A stretch of DNA of 27,046 bases from a virus: the IMG/VR virus record IMGVR_UViG_3300020221_000104, positions 1-27,046 of that record. One strand, written 5' to 3'. The position numbers were made by a program, and so were the translations under genes. Positions 1 to 6,509 of the stretch are shown here, one piece after another (position 1 is the first letter of the stretch; every line of letters begins with the position of its first letter). The notes beneath the pieces are model-generated. The model worked only from the letters and a program-made list of their open reading frames with translations, was not told the origin of the DNA and searched no databases.

Positions 1-652
1 AACAGTATGTTCCACAAAACTTTGTCCCGCCCAACAGCATTTCCCATTTGGTTGTGTCCGTAGGAAGATTACCTGTAGTATTTGCCTTCGCTCTGTAGAT
101 ATTTGGGCCATAAGCAACAAAATCGCCCGGTACATACGCAGTAGCATCATTGTAAACACCCTGTGGACTGATACCTTCCACGAAACGATCCCAGAAAGTT
201 GTTTGTGTGGGGTCTTTTCCTGAGTTGTCTTGTTTTGCAATGTATACATTACAACCATAAGTAACAACGTCATTTTTTTGGTATGCAGCAGAGGCACTAT
301 AAGCGCCTTCATACTGAATACCGTCAGCAAACATACTCCAGTATGTTGTATTTGGAGGTGTTATGTTTACGCAGTCCAGAATACATACATAGACCTTACC
401 ACCGTGGGCAATACCATCACCTACTTTGTAGTCTATAGAGGTACTAAACACGCCTTTGAATTTAAAACCTTCTACCATCAACGCCCAGTGAGCTGTATCA
501 GTAGGCAAATTGCCAGAAGTTTTTAAAGCATGTGTATAAACGTAAACATTACCACCGTATTTCACGATGTCATTAGATTCATATACAGTAGACGATACCC
601 AGTCCCCTGCAAAATGAAATCTTAATTTACCAAGATCAATTAGTTGCGTCAT
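1..652 (-). CDS. Tail-fibre-like protein of tandem 49-residue carbohydrate-binding-like repeats (partial, C-terminus outside window)
   Basis: Reading leftward from an ATG at 652-650, the frame is open for 217 codons to the window edge, so the C-terminus is missing. An AGGTGA ribosome site precedes the ATG, which overlaps the stop of the gene before it (ATGA). The protein is built of repeats about 49 residues long. Trp lies at residues 56, 105, 154 and 203, each in the context (T/D)TxxW, and the G(x)Y/F start of each unit falls at 67, 116, 165 and 214. Each unit follows the pattern G-x-aromatic, then Y-x-x-x-D-x-V/I, then Y-G-x-N/K-x-Y, then P-T/x-D/x-T-x-x-W. That arrangement resembles the chitin-binding CBM5/12-like modules often strung together in phage fibres. 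Sugar or surface-polymer binding is inferred from this pattern. No enzymatic part is visible in the portion present. Confidence 0.72.
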   Translation of the reverse strand, partial: MTQLIDLGKLRFHFAGDWVSSTVYESNDIVKYGGNVYVYTHALKTSGNLPTDTAHWALMVEGFKFKGVFSTSIDYKVGDGIAHGGKVYVCILDCVNITPPNTTYWSMFADGIQYEGAYSASAAYQKNDVVTYGCNVYIAKQDNSGKDPTQTTFWDRFVEGISPQGVYNDATAYVPGDFVAYGPNIYRAKANTTGNLPTDTTKWEMLLGGTKFCGTYC

Positions 653-879
653 ATTATCTTCACCTGTAAATGACCGTTATCCCATTGGAATCGCAGTGTA
701 TTAGCTGACCAAACCCAGTGTTTATAATCATATTTATCAATAACACTTTCTTGGGGTAATACTACTGCTGTAACTCCATCATTAATTACTTCAACATTTA
801 AACCACCATCGTCAGGATTTAACCGAAATCCATAGAATGTTTTATCTGCTAGATCAGTTCCTTCATATAATCCACCCAT
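649..879 (-). CDS. Small hypothetical virion-cassette protein (76 aa)
   Basis: This 76-residue protein has no signal peptide or membrane segment. It is rich in Gly, Asp and aromatic residues (YGFRLNPDDGG near the start, WVWSANTLRFQWDNGHL near the end), which suggests a small beta-structured domain. The start is supported by an AGGAGT ribosome site and a one-base TAATG overlap with the preceding gene. Its stop overlaps the ATG of the repeat-rich fibre gene. The ending, with alternating hydrophobic residues after a GHL motif, resembles small proteins that sit beside fibre genes in aquatic phages, but I recognise no named family. A role as fibre adaptor or decoration is inferred only from position. 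Confidence 0.6.
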   Translation of the reverse strand: MGGLYEGTDLADKTFYGFRLNPDDGGLNVEVINDGVTAVVLPQESVIDKYDYKHWVWSANTLRFQWDNGHLQVKII

Positions 880-1196
880 TAGGTTACTCCTGTCAATAGA
901 GATAGTATAATGTCAATAGAATTATCTACATACCCTTTAGCAACAATTGACTCTCCCTGAGATAATACTATCTTGTTTCCTTTCATTATCTCTACACTCT
1001 CCCCGTTAGGGATACGCAATTGTTTCTTAATACAAGTATCTGTATTATCTTTTCTCAAAATAAGATCAACTGGAACTATAGAACCATAAATGTTCGAGAT
1101 ATTACAGCCGATTACAATGGATTTTGTAGTTGCTGTATATACTATAGCTTCTGTAGTACCTATTCCAGAGCTTGTGGCATTTTTAAAGTTTGCCAT
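879..1196 (-). CDS. Small beta-rich phage structural protein (105 aa)
   Basis: The protein begins with a short Ser/Thr-rich stretch, then alternates hydrophobic and polar residues in the manner of a beta sandwich: TEAIVYTATTKSIVIG, then an N-x-S segment, then IPNGESVEI, GNKIVLSQGESIVAKG and a C-terminal SIDIILSLL. The order vYTa..-N-ISN-..-IPnGeS-..-KIVLsqGeSI-..-iDiiLSLL matches my recollection of a roughly 100-residue protein found next to fibre genes in many environmental phages, where it is annotated only as virion or hypothetical protein. A TTAGGG ribosome site precedes the ATG. The stop overlaps the next start (TAATG), so the two are probably co-translated. No catalytic residues are evident. 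Confidence 0.62.
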   Translation of the reverse strand: MANFKNATSSGIGTTEAIVYTATTKSIVIGCNISNIYGSIVPVDLILRKDNTDTCIKKQLRIPNGESVEIMKGNKIVLSQGESIVAKGYVDNSIDIILSLLTGVT

Positions 1197-1202
1197 AATT
1201 AG

Positions 1203-1727
1203 CTACCCTAATGCTATTGAAGCAATAATTGCTGTGTCAAAATCTGCACCACTTCCTGTAGTTGGGGCTTGGATAGTGCTTATTTCTATGAATATTCTTC
1301 CAGAATTCACACTACTATTTAAAACAGTTCCAAGCAGAACCATAGAATCAGGTGGAGTAGGTTTAGTTACAGTGAATTTACCAGCAATAGTAGATAGCCA
1401 AATACTTTGCCCTGCTGTTGCTGTTGATGTATTTACTCCAGATAATGCGCCATGAGTTACCACTGTACCAATATCACCAGCAGCAATGTCAGAAAAAACT
1501 AAACCTACAGCTTCATTCGATAATGCGTCTGAAGAAGCTGATGCTAACGAAACTGTTGGAGTACCATTATTAGCACCAGTTATATAAACAACAGACCCTT
1601 TAGTTATAGTGACACCTGTTTGATTAAGCACACTTAAAAGAATAGAAGATGCCGCAGAAATAGCATCGCCAGATGGTAATTCCTGTAAATTTCCTTCAAT
1701 ATTAACTATAGGAAGTCTTGTTGTCAT
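1203..1727 (-). CDS. Beta-domain virion/fibre-associated protein (174 aa), member of a local paralogue trio
   Basis: After an N-terminal segment of about 33 residues, residues 34-150 form a recognisable phage domain: a TITKGSVVYITGA strand, an A-rich helix-like stretch, EAVGLVFSDIAAGDIGTVV, then GQSIWLSTIAGKFTVTKP and VLLGTVLN...GRIFIEI. The same pattern (kGdvVyi..a, GlV..diaaG, YLS..aGk.t..kP, lG.v..) occurs in many phage structural proteins of unknown role. The two upstream genes carry versions of it. There is no signal peptide, membrane helix or enzyme motif. The ribosome site is weak (TTAGGC), so translation may depend on the gene ending just before it at 1730. Receptor-binding or virion-decoration function is inferred from the cassette. 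Confidence 0.65.
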   Translation of the reverse strand: MTTRLPIVNIEGNLQELPSGDAISAASSILLSVLNQTGVTITKGSVVYITGANNGTPTVSLASASSDALSNEAVGLVFSDIAAGDIGTVVTHGALSGVNTSTATAGQSIWLSTIAGKFTVTKPTPPDSMVLLGTVLNSSVNSGRIFIEISTIQAPTTGSGADFDTAIIASIALG

Positions 1728-1729
1728 GC

Positions 1730-2326
1730 CTAAGCCAATGTAATAGCTGTACTAGACTGGAAGTTCATGGCAGTATCAGAAACAGCAAAACCAACTACTT
1801 GCACAACATTACCTGCTCCAGAAGGTGCAGTTGCTGCAGTTTTTCCAGCTACTGTTGATAGATACTGTTTACCCGGAGTCAAACCAGACATAGCGGTATT
1901 TGTTTTTTCAAAATATATAGTAGCTTGAACACCACTAGCATAAGTTGTAGTTACGAAGCCGTGAGCTTCTTTACCTGTTGTGGTTGCGTCAGCTTTTCTT
2001 GCTTTACCAGTACCAGCATCATTCCAGATATTAACTAAGTCACCAGATGACAAGGCTTCTGAAGTTACTACAGTTGCAGCGTCAAAACCAACACCCACAG
2101 GCATAACAGTCATATCCAGTCTACCAGCACCATCAAGAGCAGGTAGTTTACCAGCATCACCAGCACCGGCTGATATGACTTTACTATTCACAATTGTTGA
2201 ATCTAAAACACCAGCAGAATTTAATGCTACGATTTTACCTGCATCATTTGCTCCAACAGACGCTTGGTTAGCTACAATCTCTGTAAGAACACCAGCGTTA
2301 TTAGAGATATATTTATTACCAGCCAT
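1730..2326 (-). CDS. Beta-domain virion/fibre-associated protein with N-terminal duplicated motif (198 aa)
   Basis: The N-terminal part holds a short repeat: AGKIVALNSAGVLDST at about residues 29-44 and AGKLPALDGAGRLDMT at about 58-73, an offset of 29 residues. This 'AGK..ALd.aGrLD.t.mP' motif is common in phage fibre-associated proteins. From about residue 86 the beta domain shared with the neighbouring genes begins: ALSSGDLVNIWND, GKEAHGFV, GKQYLSTVAGKTAATAP, VVQVVGFAVS, with a hydrophobic C-terminus ITLA. Start choice is supported by a TAGGAG ribosome site. The product is acidic, lacks Cys and has no membrane segment. A structural role in the virion, perhaps oligomeric through the N-terminal repeats, is inferred. 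Confidence 0.66.
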   Translation of the reverse strand: MAGNKYISNNAGVLTEIVANQASVGANDAGKIVALNSAGVLDSTIVNSKVISAGAGDAGKLPALDGAGRLDMTVMPVGVGFDAATVVTSEALSSGDLVNIWNDAGTGKARKADATTTGKEAHGFVTTTYASGVQATIYFEKTNTAMSGLTPGKQYLSTVAGKTAATAPSGAGNVVQVVGFAVSDTAMNFQSSTAITLA

Positions 2327-2334
2327 GATAACTC

Positions 2335-2793
2335 CTAACTTAATTTAATAGAGGGATGGATTTGTATAGCTATTTTTGTAGAACTAATAGCTACACCTAC
2401 TTGTTGAATAAACCCAGTTGCAGGGAGTGTCTGGGTAAGAACACCAGTAGATCCTAGATAAACTGGCCCTGTAGTGAAATTCCATGTAGATTCTTCAATT
2501 TCACCGGAGGTATGTATTTTAGTTAAATTTCCCTGCTCAGTTGCACTAGATGTAATACCCAAGATTTTGCCTAAGTCACTAAGAACAGCTGAATCTGCAT
2601 ATGTACAGCCAGTTAATGTGGATTTAACTACTCTATGCCCACCTATATTGGTAGATGCGATTATATATAGAGAAGGATTCTCTCCCGGAGGGCCGGGTGG
2701 CCCCTGATCTGCTAAAGCTAGAACTCTAGTATCAGTAACCTCTTTAACAATGACAGTATCTATAACTTCCCTAACTACGGTAGTATCTGTCAT
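2335..2793 (-). CDS. Collagen-motif protein with C-terminal beta domain (152 aa), paralogue of the next two genes
   Basis: I place the start at the ATG at 2793. The TTG two codons upstream lies within four bases of the preceding stop and has no better ribosome site. The N-terminus has a twice-repeated V(R/K)EV-x-DT motif (residues 7-22), then a short collagen-like GPPGPPGE (31-38), which often marks trimeric fibre stalks. Residues 49-152 look like the beta domain of the two downstream genes: NIGGHRVVK, LGKILGIT, GPVYLGSTGVLTQTLP, IQQVGVAISSTKIAIQI, and a hydrophobic end near PSIKLS. A trimeric adaptor or fibre stub is a reasonable inference. No enzyme signature is present. Confidence 0.65.
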   Translation of the reverse strand: MTDTTVVREVIDTVIVKEVTDTRVLALADQGPPGPPGENPSLYIIASTNIGGHRVVKSTLTGCTYADSAVLSDLGKILGITSSATEQGNLTKIHTSGEIEESTWNFTTGPVYLGSTGVLTQTLPATGFIQQVGVAISSTKIAIQIHPSIKLS

Positions 2794-2795
2794 AA

Positions 2796-3158
2796 TCAAT
2801 TCCGCGTTACATTAGCCGAGATAGAGACTGTACCTTGAGCAAGTCTAGTAGTTTCACCACTAGGATGATAAATTTCTAAATCATATACAGCATTTTTTAT
2901 AGGAGCAAGTGTAGCAGTTATTTCATCTGAGACCTCAAAGTAAATTCTACCTGTGGAAGGTATTATACTGATACTCCCATTAACTGTACTTAGTTCTAAG
3001 ATAACTATAGCAGATTCCACAGTTGACCTGATTTGCATTTTAGCCGCACAGGCTGTTAAGTCTACAGGGGTAACTTCATCAGCTTGAAGCCAGTAGATGA
3101 CATGCTTGAATGTTGCACCTTGTTCTATAAGAGGGAACTTGATCTTAGCCGCTGCCAT
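2796..3158 (-). CDS. BppU-N-like small phage baseplate/fibre protein (120 aa)
   Basis: The arrangement is characteristic: an N-terminal strand, QGATFKHVIYW, then PVDLTACAAKMQIR, ILELSTVNGSISII, GRIYFEVSDEITATL, AVYDLEIYHPSGETTRLAQGTVSIS and VTRN at the end. The core 'PVDLTg..akMqIR...G.i.l.is...ta.l....avYDLei....G...rl..G.v.vs..VTR' is a widespread phage module that resembles the N-terminal attachment domain of BppU-type baseplate proteins. In that family it anchors distal parts to the tail. The ribosome site is AAGGT. Its TGA lies just before the next gene's start, fitting one operon. Whether it binds the baseplate here is inferred. Confidence 0.68.
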   Translation of the reverse strand: MAAAKIKFPLIEQGATFKHVIYWLQADEVTPVDLTACAAKMQIRSTVESAIVILELSTVNGSISIIPSTGRIYFEVSDEITATLAPIKNAVYDLEIYHPSGETTRLAQGTVSISANVTRN

Positions 3159-3167
3159 ATTAATACC

Positions 3168-3410
3168 TTATAACAGTTTGTTCATAACAACTGTAGCTAT
3201 AGACGCGACAGCCCCTACAATAAAAACAATACCGCCTATAAAACCTTTTTCTTTAGATCGAGCAAGTTCCATATCTTTAATACATGTTCGTATTTCTTTA
3301 AGCATCTCACTTACTTCTTCTCTATAGTTTTTGTCGTCCTCTATTTTTATGTCTATTTTTTGCTCTAATTTAGCTACTCTACATTCTAAATCTGGCATCG
3401 GCTTATCCAT
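3168..3410 (-). CDS. Small coiled-coil protein with one C-terminal membrane helix (80 aa, XhlA-like topology)
   Basis: Residues 8-55 are strongly charged with heptad-like spacing (RVAKLEQKIDIKI, EEVSEMLKEIRTCI), predicting a coiled coil. Residues 57-77 form a single hydrophobic segment (GFIGGIVFIVGAVASIATVV) ending in a short basic tail. This layout matches XhlA-like haemolysin/holin-accessory proteins and other small phage membrane proteins, but sequence alone does not settle the family. It is the first gene of the leftward operon, right after the candidate promoter. The ATG at 3410 has no clear Shine-Dalgarno sequence. The ATG at 3398 (Met5), preceded by GGATAAG, is an alternative start. 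A lysis accessory or membrane-anchoring role is possible and unproven. Confidence 0.62.
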   Translation of the reverse strand: MDKPMPDLECRVAKLEQKIDIKIEDDKNYREEVSEMLKEIRTCIKDMELARSKEKGFIGGIVFIVGAVASIATVVMNKLL

Positions 3411-3424
3411 AAATAATAGTCGAA

Positions 3425-3457
3425 ATTAGGCTGATGAATGACTTTGACCTGCCTAAT
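3425..3457. repeat. Inverted repeat ATTAGGC / GCCTAAT in the divergent control region
   Basis: ATTAGGC (3425-3431) and its exact complement GCCTAAT (3451-3457) are separated by 19 bases. The repeat lies between the leftward TATAAT box and the first leftward gene. It could be an operator for a dimeric regulator or a 5' leader hairpin. Confidence 0.4.
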
Positions 3458-3473
3458 GATTGATTTACACTTT

Positions 3474-3501
3474 ATTATATAGTAACATCAAGTTGTGTGT
3501 A
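3474..3501 (-). promoter_or_regulatory. Candidate promoter for the leftward fibre cassette
   Basis: On the minus strand there is a perfect TATAAT (plus-strand 3474-3479), with TACACA (3496-3501) 16 bases upstream matching four of six -35 positions. It points at the gene starting at 3410. The box is perfect but the region is AT-rich, so chance is possible. Confidence 0.45.
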
Positions 3502-3534
3502 AAACAAGCCGTACCTTGACAATATCCAAAAATT

Positions 3535-4224
3535 ATGACCAACCTTTCAAGCCTAAGCTCTATTGTTGATCTAGACGCTAAAGTATCTCCTTCAATCTTA
3601 GCCGAGATTTTAGGTGTGAACGTACAGATTCTTTATTCAGATGCCCGTAAAGGTAGACTGCCTTCTGTACTTATTGAAGCCTCTTATAGAGAATGTATTC
3701 AAATGTATGTGGCGCATTATAAGAAGAATGTTGATCTGAAGTTGGAACAGGAAAAGAATGAGAGAGAACTTCGAGAAAAGAAGTTACAGCTTGATATTGA
3801 GTTTAAAGAGAAGCAAATAGCATCGAAGAAAAAGGGATTTTCGGGAGATACAGGTGAAGCTGATCCATTACATCCACTTGTAGCTGCTAAGATGAAACAA
3901 GATATTCGTTTAGGTATTGCAAGGGAAGCACAACTATGGCTTAAAGTAGCTGTAGAACGTCAAGAATATATATCAGTTAGAGAACTCTATACACTTACTG
4001 AACCGTTTGTGCAAGCAATCAAGACTGTACTTGTGTCTTTATCAACAGAATACCCCGAAGCACAAGAAAGTATAGATGATTCAATGGAGAGTTTATATAA
4101 CCTCGGTATGAAGTTGTTAGAGCAAGCCAGTATGGATAAAGATGAATTTGTTAATAGGATGCTTGAAAAGGATATTGATATTGACACCATTGAACTGGAG
4201 TTCACAACCGGGGAATCTATTTAA
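3535..4224 (+). CDS. Terminase small subunit (Nu1-like DNA-recognition subunit)
   Basis: The 229-residue protein has an N-terminal helix-turn-helix-like segment (about residues 16-42: VSPSILAEILGVNVQILYSDARKGRLP), a long charged coiled-coil stretch (about 60-100, Lys/Glu rich) and an acidic C-terminus that would dock onto the large subunit. Small subunits of lambda-type terminases have this organisation, and the gene sits directly before the GpA-type large terminase with a one-base TAATG overlap. The subunit recognises the packaging site and loads the motor. The ATG at 3535 is the first start after an in-frame TGA at 3517-3519 and has no evident ribosome site. Direct sequence similarity to Nu1 is weak to the eye, so position carries much of the call. 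Confidence 0.78.
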   Translation: MTNLSSLSSIVDLDAKVSPSILAEILGVNVQILYSDARKGRLPSVLIEASYRECIQMYVAHYKKNVDLKLEQEKNERELREKKLQLDIEFKEKQIASKKKGFSGDTGEADPLHPLVAAKMKQDIRLGIAREAQLWLKVAVERQEYISVRELYTLTEPFVQAIKTVLVSLSTEYPEAQESIDDSMESLYNLGMKLLEQASMDKDEFVNRMLEKDIDIDTIELEFTTGESI

Positions 4225-6194
4225 TGGCACTTCGTAAAACTAAAAACATTAATGAAAGACGGTTCTTTGGTGAATTACTTCAGCTTTTCCAGAAACCTAT
4301 CCGTATTGGTTCTTTGGAATGGGCTGAGAAGTATAGAATTATGTCGGCATTAGAATCTTCTAAAATTGGACGATTCTCTAATGACTTAACTCCTTATATG
4401 GAATACATGTATGATTGTTTTGATAATCCAGACATACCTGTTATTGTAGCTAAAAAATCAGCACAAATAGGTTATTCTGAAGCTACAAATAACCTGATTG
4501 GTAAGTGGATTCACACTGACCCAACTAAGATGATTATGGCATTTCCCCGCCTAGCTTCTGCTCGTAACTACTCAAGAGAGAAACTGCGCCCATTCTTTAA
4601 AGGAACTAAAGTTTTATCGGATATTATTAATACCCGTGTTGCTAAGGAAAGTTTTAATTACTTTGAATTTCCAAATGGATTTCTGAAGCTTATCACAGCA
4701 GGTTCTGTGGGTGAAATGAAGTCATCATCTGTCCCGCGAATTATCATTGAAGAGCCTGACGATTTAAAAGCTGATGTAAATGGACAAGGGGATTCATTAG
4801 ATATTGTTATTGAACGCCAGAAGACAATACCTAAACGTAGAAAAAAACTTATCTATGGTGGCACACCAACTGACAAGGATTTCTCAAAGGTAGACGATGC
4901 TTATAATAAGTCGAATAGGCTTGTATTCAAGGCAGAATGTCATGAATGTAAAGGTCTTTCAGAATTGTCATTTGATAATATGAAAGAAGATGAATTCCAA
5001 GATAGATATATAGATGAAATTTACGGTAAGAAGAACCCTAAGACAGCTATGTATTATTGCCCTTGCTGTGATGCACCTTGGTCTTTTGAGCAAAAACGCT
5101 TAAACATAATTAACGGAAAGAAACATGGTTTTATTGACCAATGGGGAAACCACAGCAAAGGTTGGCATCAAAAACGACCTGAAGTAAGTAACATCTTTGG
5201 CTTTGCTTTTAACGAACTTCTTAGTTCATTCGATGCTTCTCGTTATGAAGAACTATCAGCTAAACGTATATTAGCTGAGATCGAATTATCTAAAGGTAAT
5301 GAAGGTAAAATGAAGTCCTTCACGAATAATAATAAAGGTGAAGCCTATGCTTCTGGTTTCTCTGCATTAGAAGCAGAAGATATGAAGTTACTTCGTAGAA
5401 ACTACCCAGAGCATATAGTACCTATGGAAGGTCTTGTTCTTACTATGGGTGTTGACGTACAGGACAATCGGTTTGCTTTTATTATTCGTGCTTGGGGTAG
5501 AAATAATAACAGTTATCTGGTAACATGGAAAGAAATTTTTGGTGATGTGAGAGTACAGGATTTTGACTACGATCAGAATAGATTCATAGGCGTTTGGGGC
5601 GAATTAGCAGATATTATTCTTGGTCAAGTGGTACATTCTTCAGGTAAACCTCTAAATATTTCCGCATGTTCTATTGATTCTGGTGACAATACTGAACTTG
5701 TGTATCGATTTGTTAAGTGGATGAATGAAAATCATCATCCACATATTTTCGCTACAAAAGGTGTTAGGGATTTACGATTTTCAGAAGATGAAGTTTATCA
5801 AGAACCTTCTATGATAGACGCAAATCAAGCCGAAAGACGATTACGTAAAACACTTGCTGAGACAATGGGTGTTACTGTATTTAATCTAGGAGCGCATAGA
5901 GCGCACACAGAAATTCTTAACCGTATTTTTCTTAATAGAAAAGAAGAAGCTAGGACAAATTTATACTTTTTCAATGAACAATCTTACGGCAACTACGAAG
6001 AACAAATGACTTCCTGTCGGAGAATTATTGATCTTAATGCACAGTATAACAAAGAAGTGTATAAACTTGTTCCCGGAAAACGTAAAGAAGCTATGGATGC
6101 CGAGAAAAATGCTCTCCACGCATCATATGCTATTGGTGTTAGATCACTAACACATGACTATTTCAAAGCTATTGAAGACTATCTTTATAACTAA
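4224..6194 (+). CDS. Terminase large subunit, GpA family (packaging ATPase and nuclease)
   Basis: At 656 residues this matches lambda gpA in size. The Walker-A-like loop is KKSAQIGYSEA (residues 77-87), compared with KSARVGYSK in lambda. The Walker B strand is IIIEEPDDL (173-181). Two Cys pairs, C239-x2-C242 and C279-x-C281/C282, form a probable zinc knuckle typical of this family. The C-terminal RNase-H-like nuclease shows GVDVQDNR (409-416) and SIDSGDNTE (483-491) as its acidic motifs. The enzyme cuts concatemeric DNA and pumps it into the procapsid through the portal. Start and stop are well fixed: TAATG overlap upstream and a gpW-like gene 15 bases downstream. All key motifs are present and the gene is intact. 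Confidence 0.95.
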   Translation: MALRKTKNINERRFFGELLQLFQKPIRIGSLEWAEKYRIMSALESSKIGRFSNDLTPYMEYMYDCFDNPDIPVIVAKKSAQIGYSEATNNLIGKWIHTDPTKMIMAFPRLASARNYSREKLRPFFKGTKVLSDIINTRVAKESFNYFEFPNGFLKLITAGSVGEMKSSSVPRIIIEEPDDLKADVNGQGDSLDIVIERQKTIPKRRKKLIYGGTPTDKDFSKVDDAYNKSNRLVFKAECHECKGLSELSFDNMKEDEFQDRYIDEIYGKKNPKTAMYYCPCCDAPWSFEQKRLNIINGKKHGFIDQWGNHSKGWHQKRPEVSNIFGFAFNELLSSFDASRYEELSAKRILAEIELSKGNEGKMKSFTNNNKGEAYASGFSALEAEDMKLLRRNYPEHIVPMEGLVLTMGVDVQDNRFAFIIRAWGRNNNSYLVTWKEIFGDVRVQDFDYDQNRFIGVWGELADIILGQVVHSSGKPLNISACSIDSGDNTELVYRFVKWMNENHHPHIFATKGVRDLRFSEDEVYQEPSMIDANQAERRLRKTLAETMGVTVFNLGAHRAHTEILNRIFLNRKEEARTNLYFFNEQSYGNYEEQMTSCRRIIDLNAQYNKEVYKLVPGKRKEAMDAEKNALHASYAIGVRSLTHDYFKAIEDYLYN

Positions 6195-6209
6195 TTTATC
6201 GGAGGATAT

Positions 6210-6509
6210 ATGTCATTACCACTAGAAGAAGCACAAAGACAACTCATGACTGTAAATGCAGCAATACAGCAGTTAGTCGATGGAAAACGGGTATCTGAAC
6301 TTCAAGTAGGTTCTGGACAGTTTGCTCGAAGATATAAATACCAAGATATTAATATTGATTCGCTAGTTATACTTCGTAATGAATTATTGGCTGCTATCAA
6401 TGAAATAAACCAAGCAGGTAAATTACCTGTGTTTGCTAGAAATATGCAAATACCTATGGTCGTTTCTAAAGAGTATTACAACGTATGGTCTAATGGCGGT
6501 ACTAAATAA
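6210..6509 (+). CDS. gpW-like head-tail connector protein
   Basis: The 99-residue protein begins with an amphipathic helix (LEEAQRQLMTVNAAIQQLVDGKRV), continues with a short beta stretch (QVGSGQFARRYKYQDI) and a second helix (IDSLVILRNELLAAINEI). This helix, beta hairpin, helix plan with GKRV at the turn is that of lambda gpW, which plugs the portal after packaging and builds the tail-binding site. It is longer than gpW (68 residues) through a C-terminal extension. A strong GGAGGAT ribosome site lies seven bases before the ATG. Location between terminase and portal matches lambda gene order exactly, and its TAA overlaps the portal ATG. Confidence 0.85.
   Translation: MSLPLEEAQRQLMTVNAAIQQLVDGKRVSELQVGSGQFARRYKYQDINIDSLVILRNELLAAINEINQAGKLPVFARNMQIPMVVSKEYYNVWSNGGTK

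Noticed and set aside
230-526. Rightward open frame of 98 codons at the left end
   Set aside because: It lies opposite the repeat-rich leftward fibre frame, is Cys-rich and lacks domain logic. The leftward frame has clear 49-residue periodicity and a ribosome site.
1020-2707. Several rightward frames of 60-122 codons opposite the leftward cassette
   Set aside because: All are antisense shadows of well-supported leftward genes that have ribosome sites, overlaps and recognisable protein patterns.
3516-3521. TTGACA just before the small terminase as a promoter
   Set aside because: No -10-like sequence lies 15-19 bases downstream. The positions fall inside the coding start.
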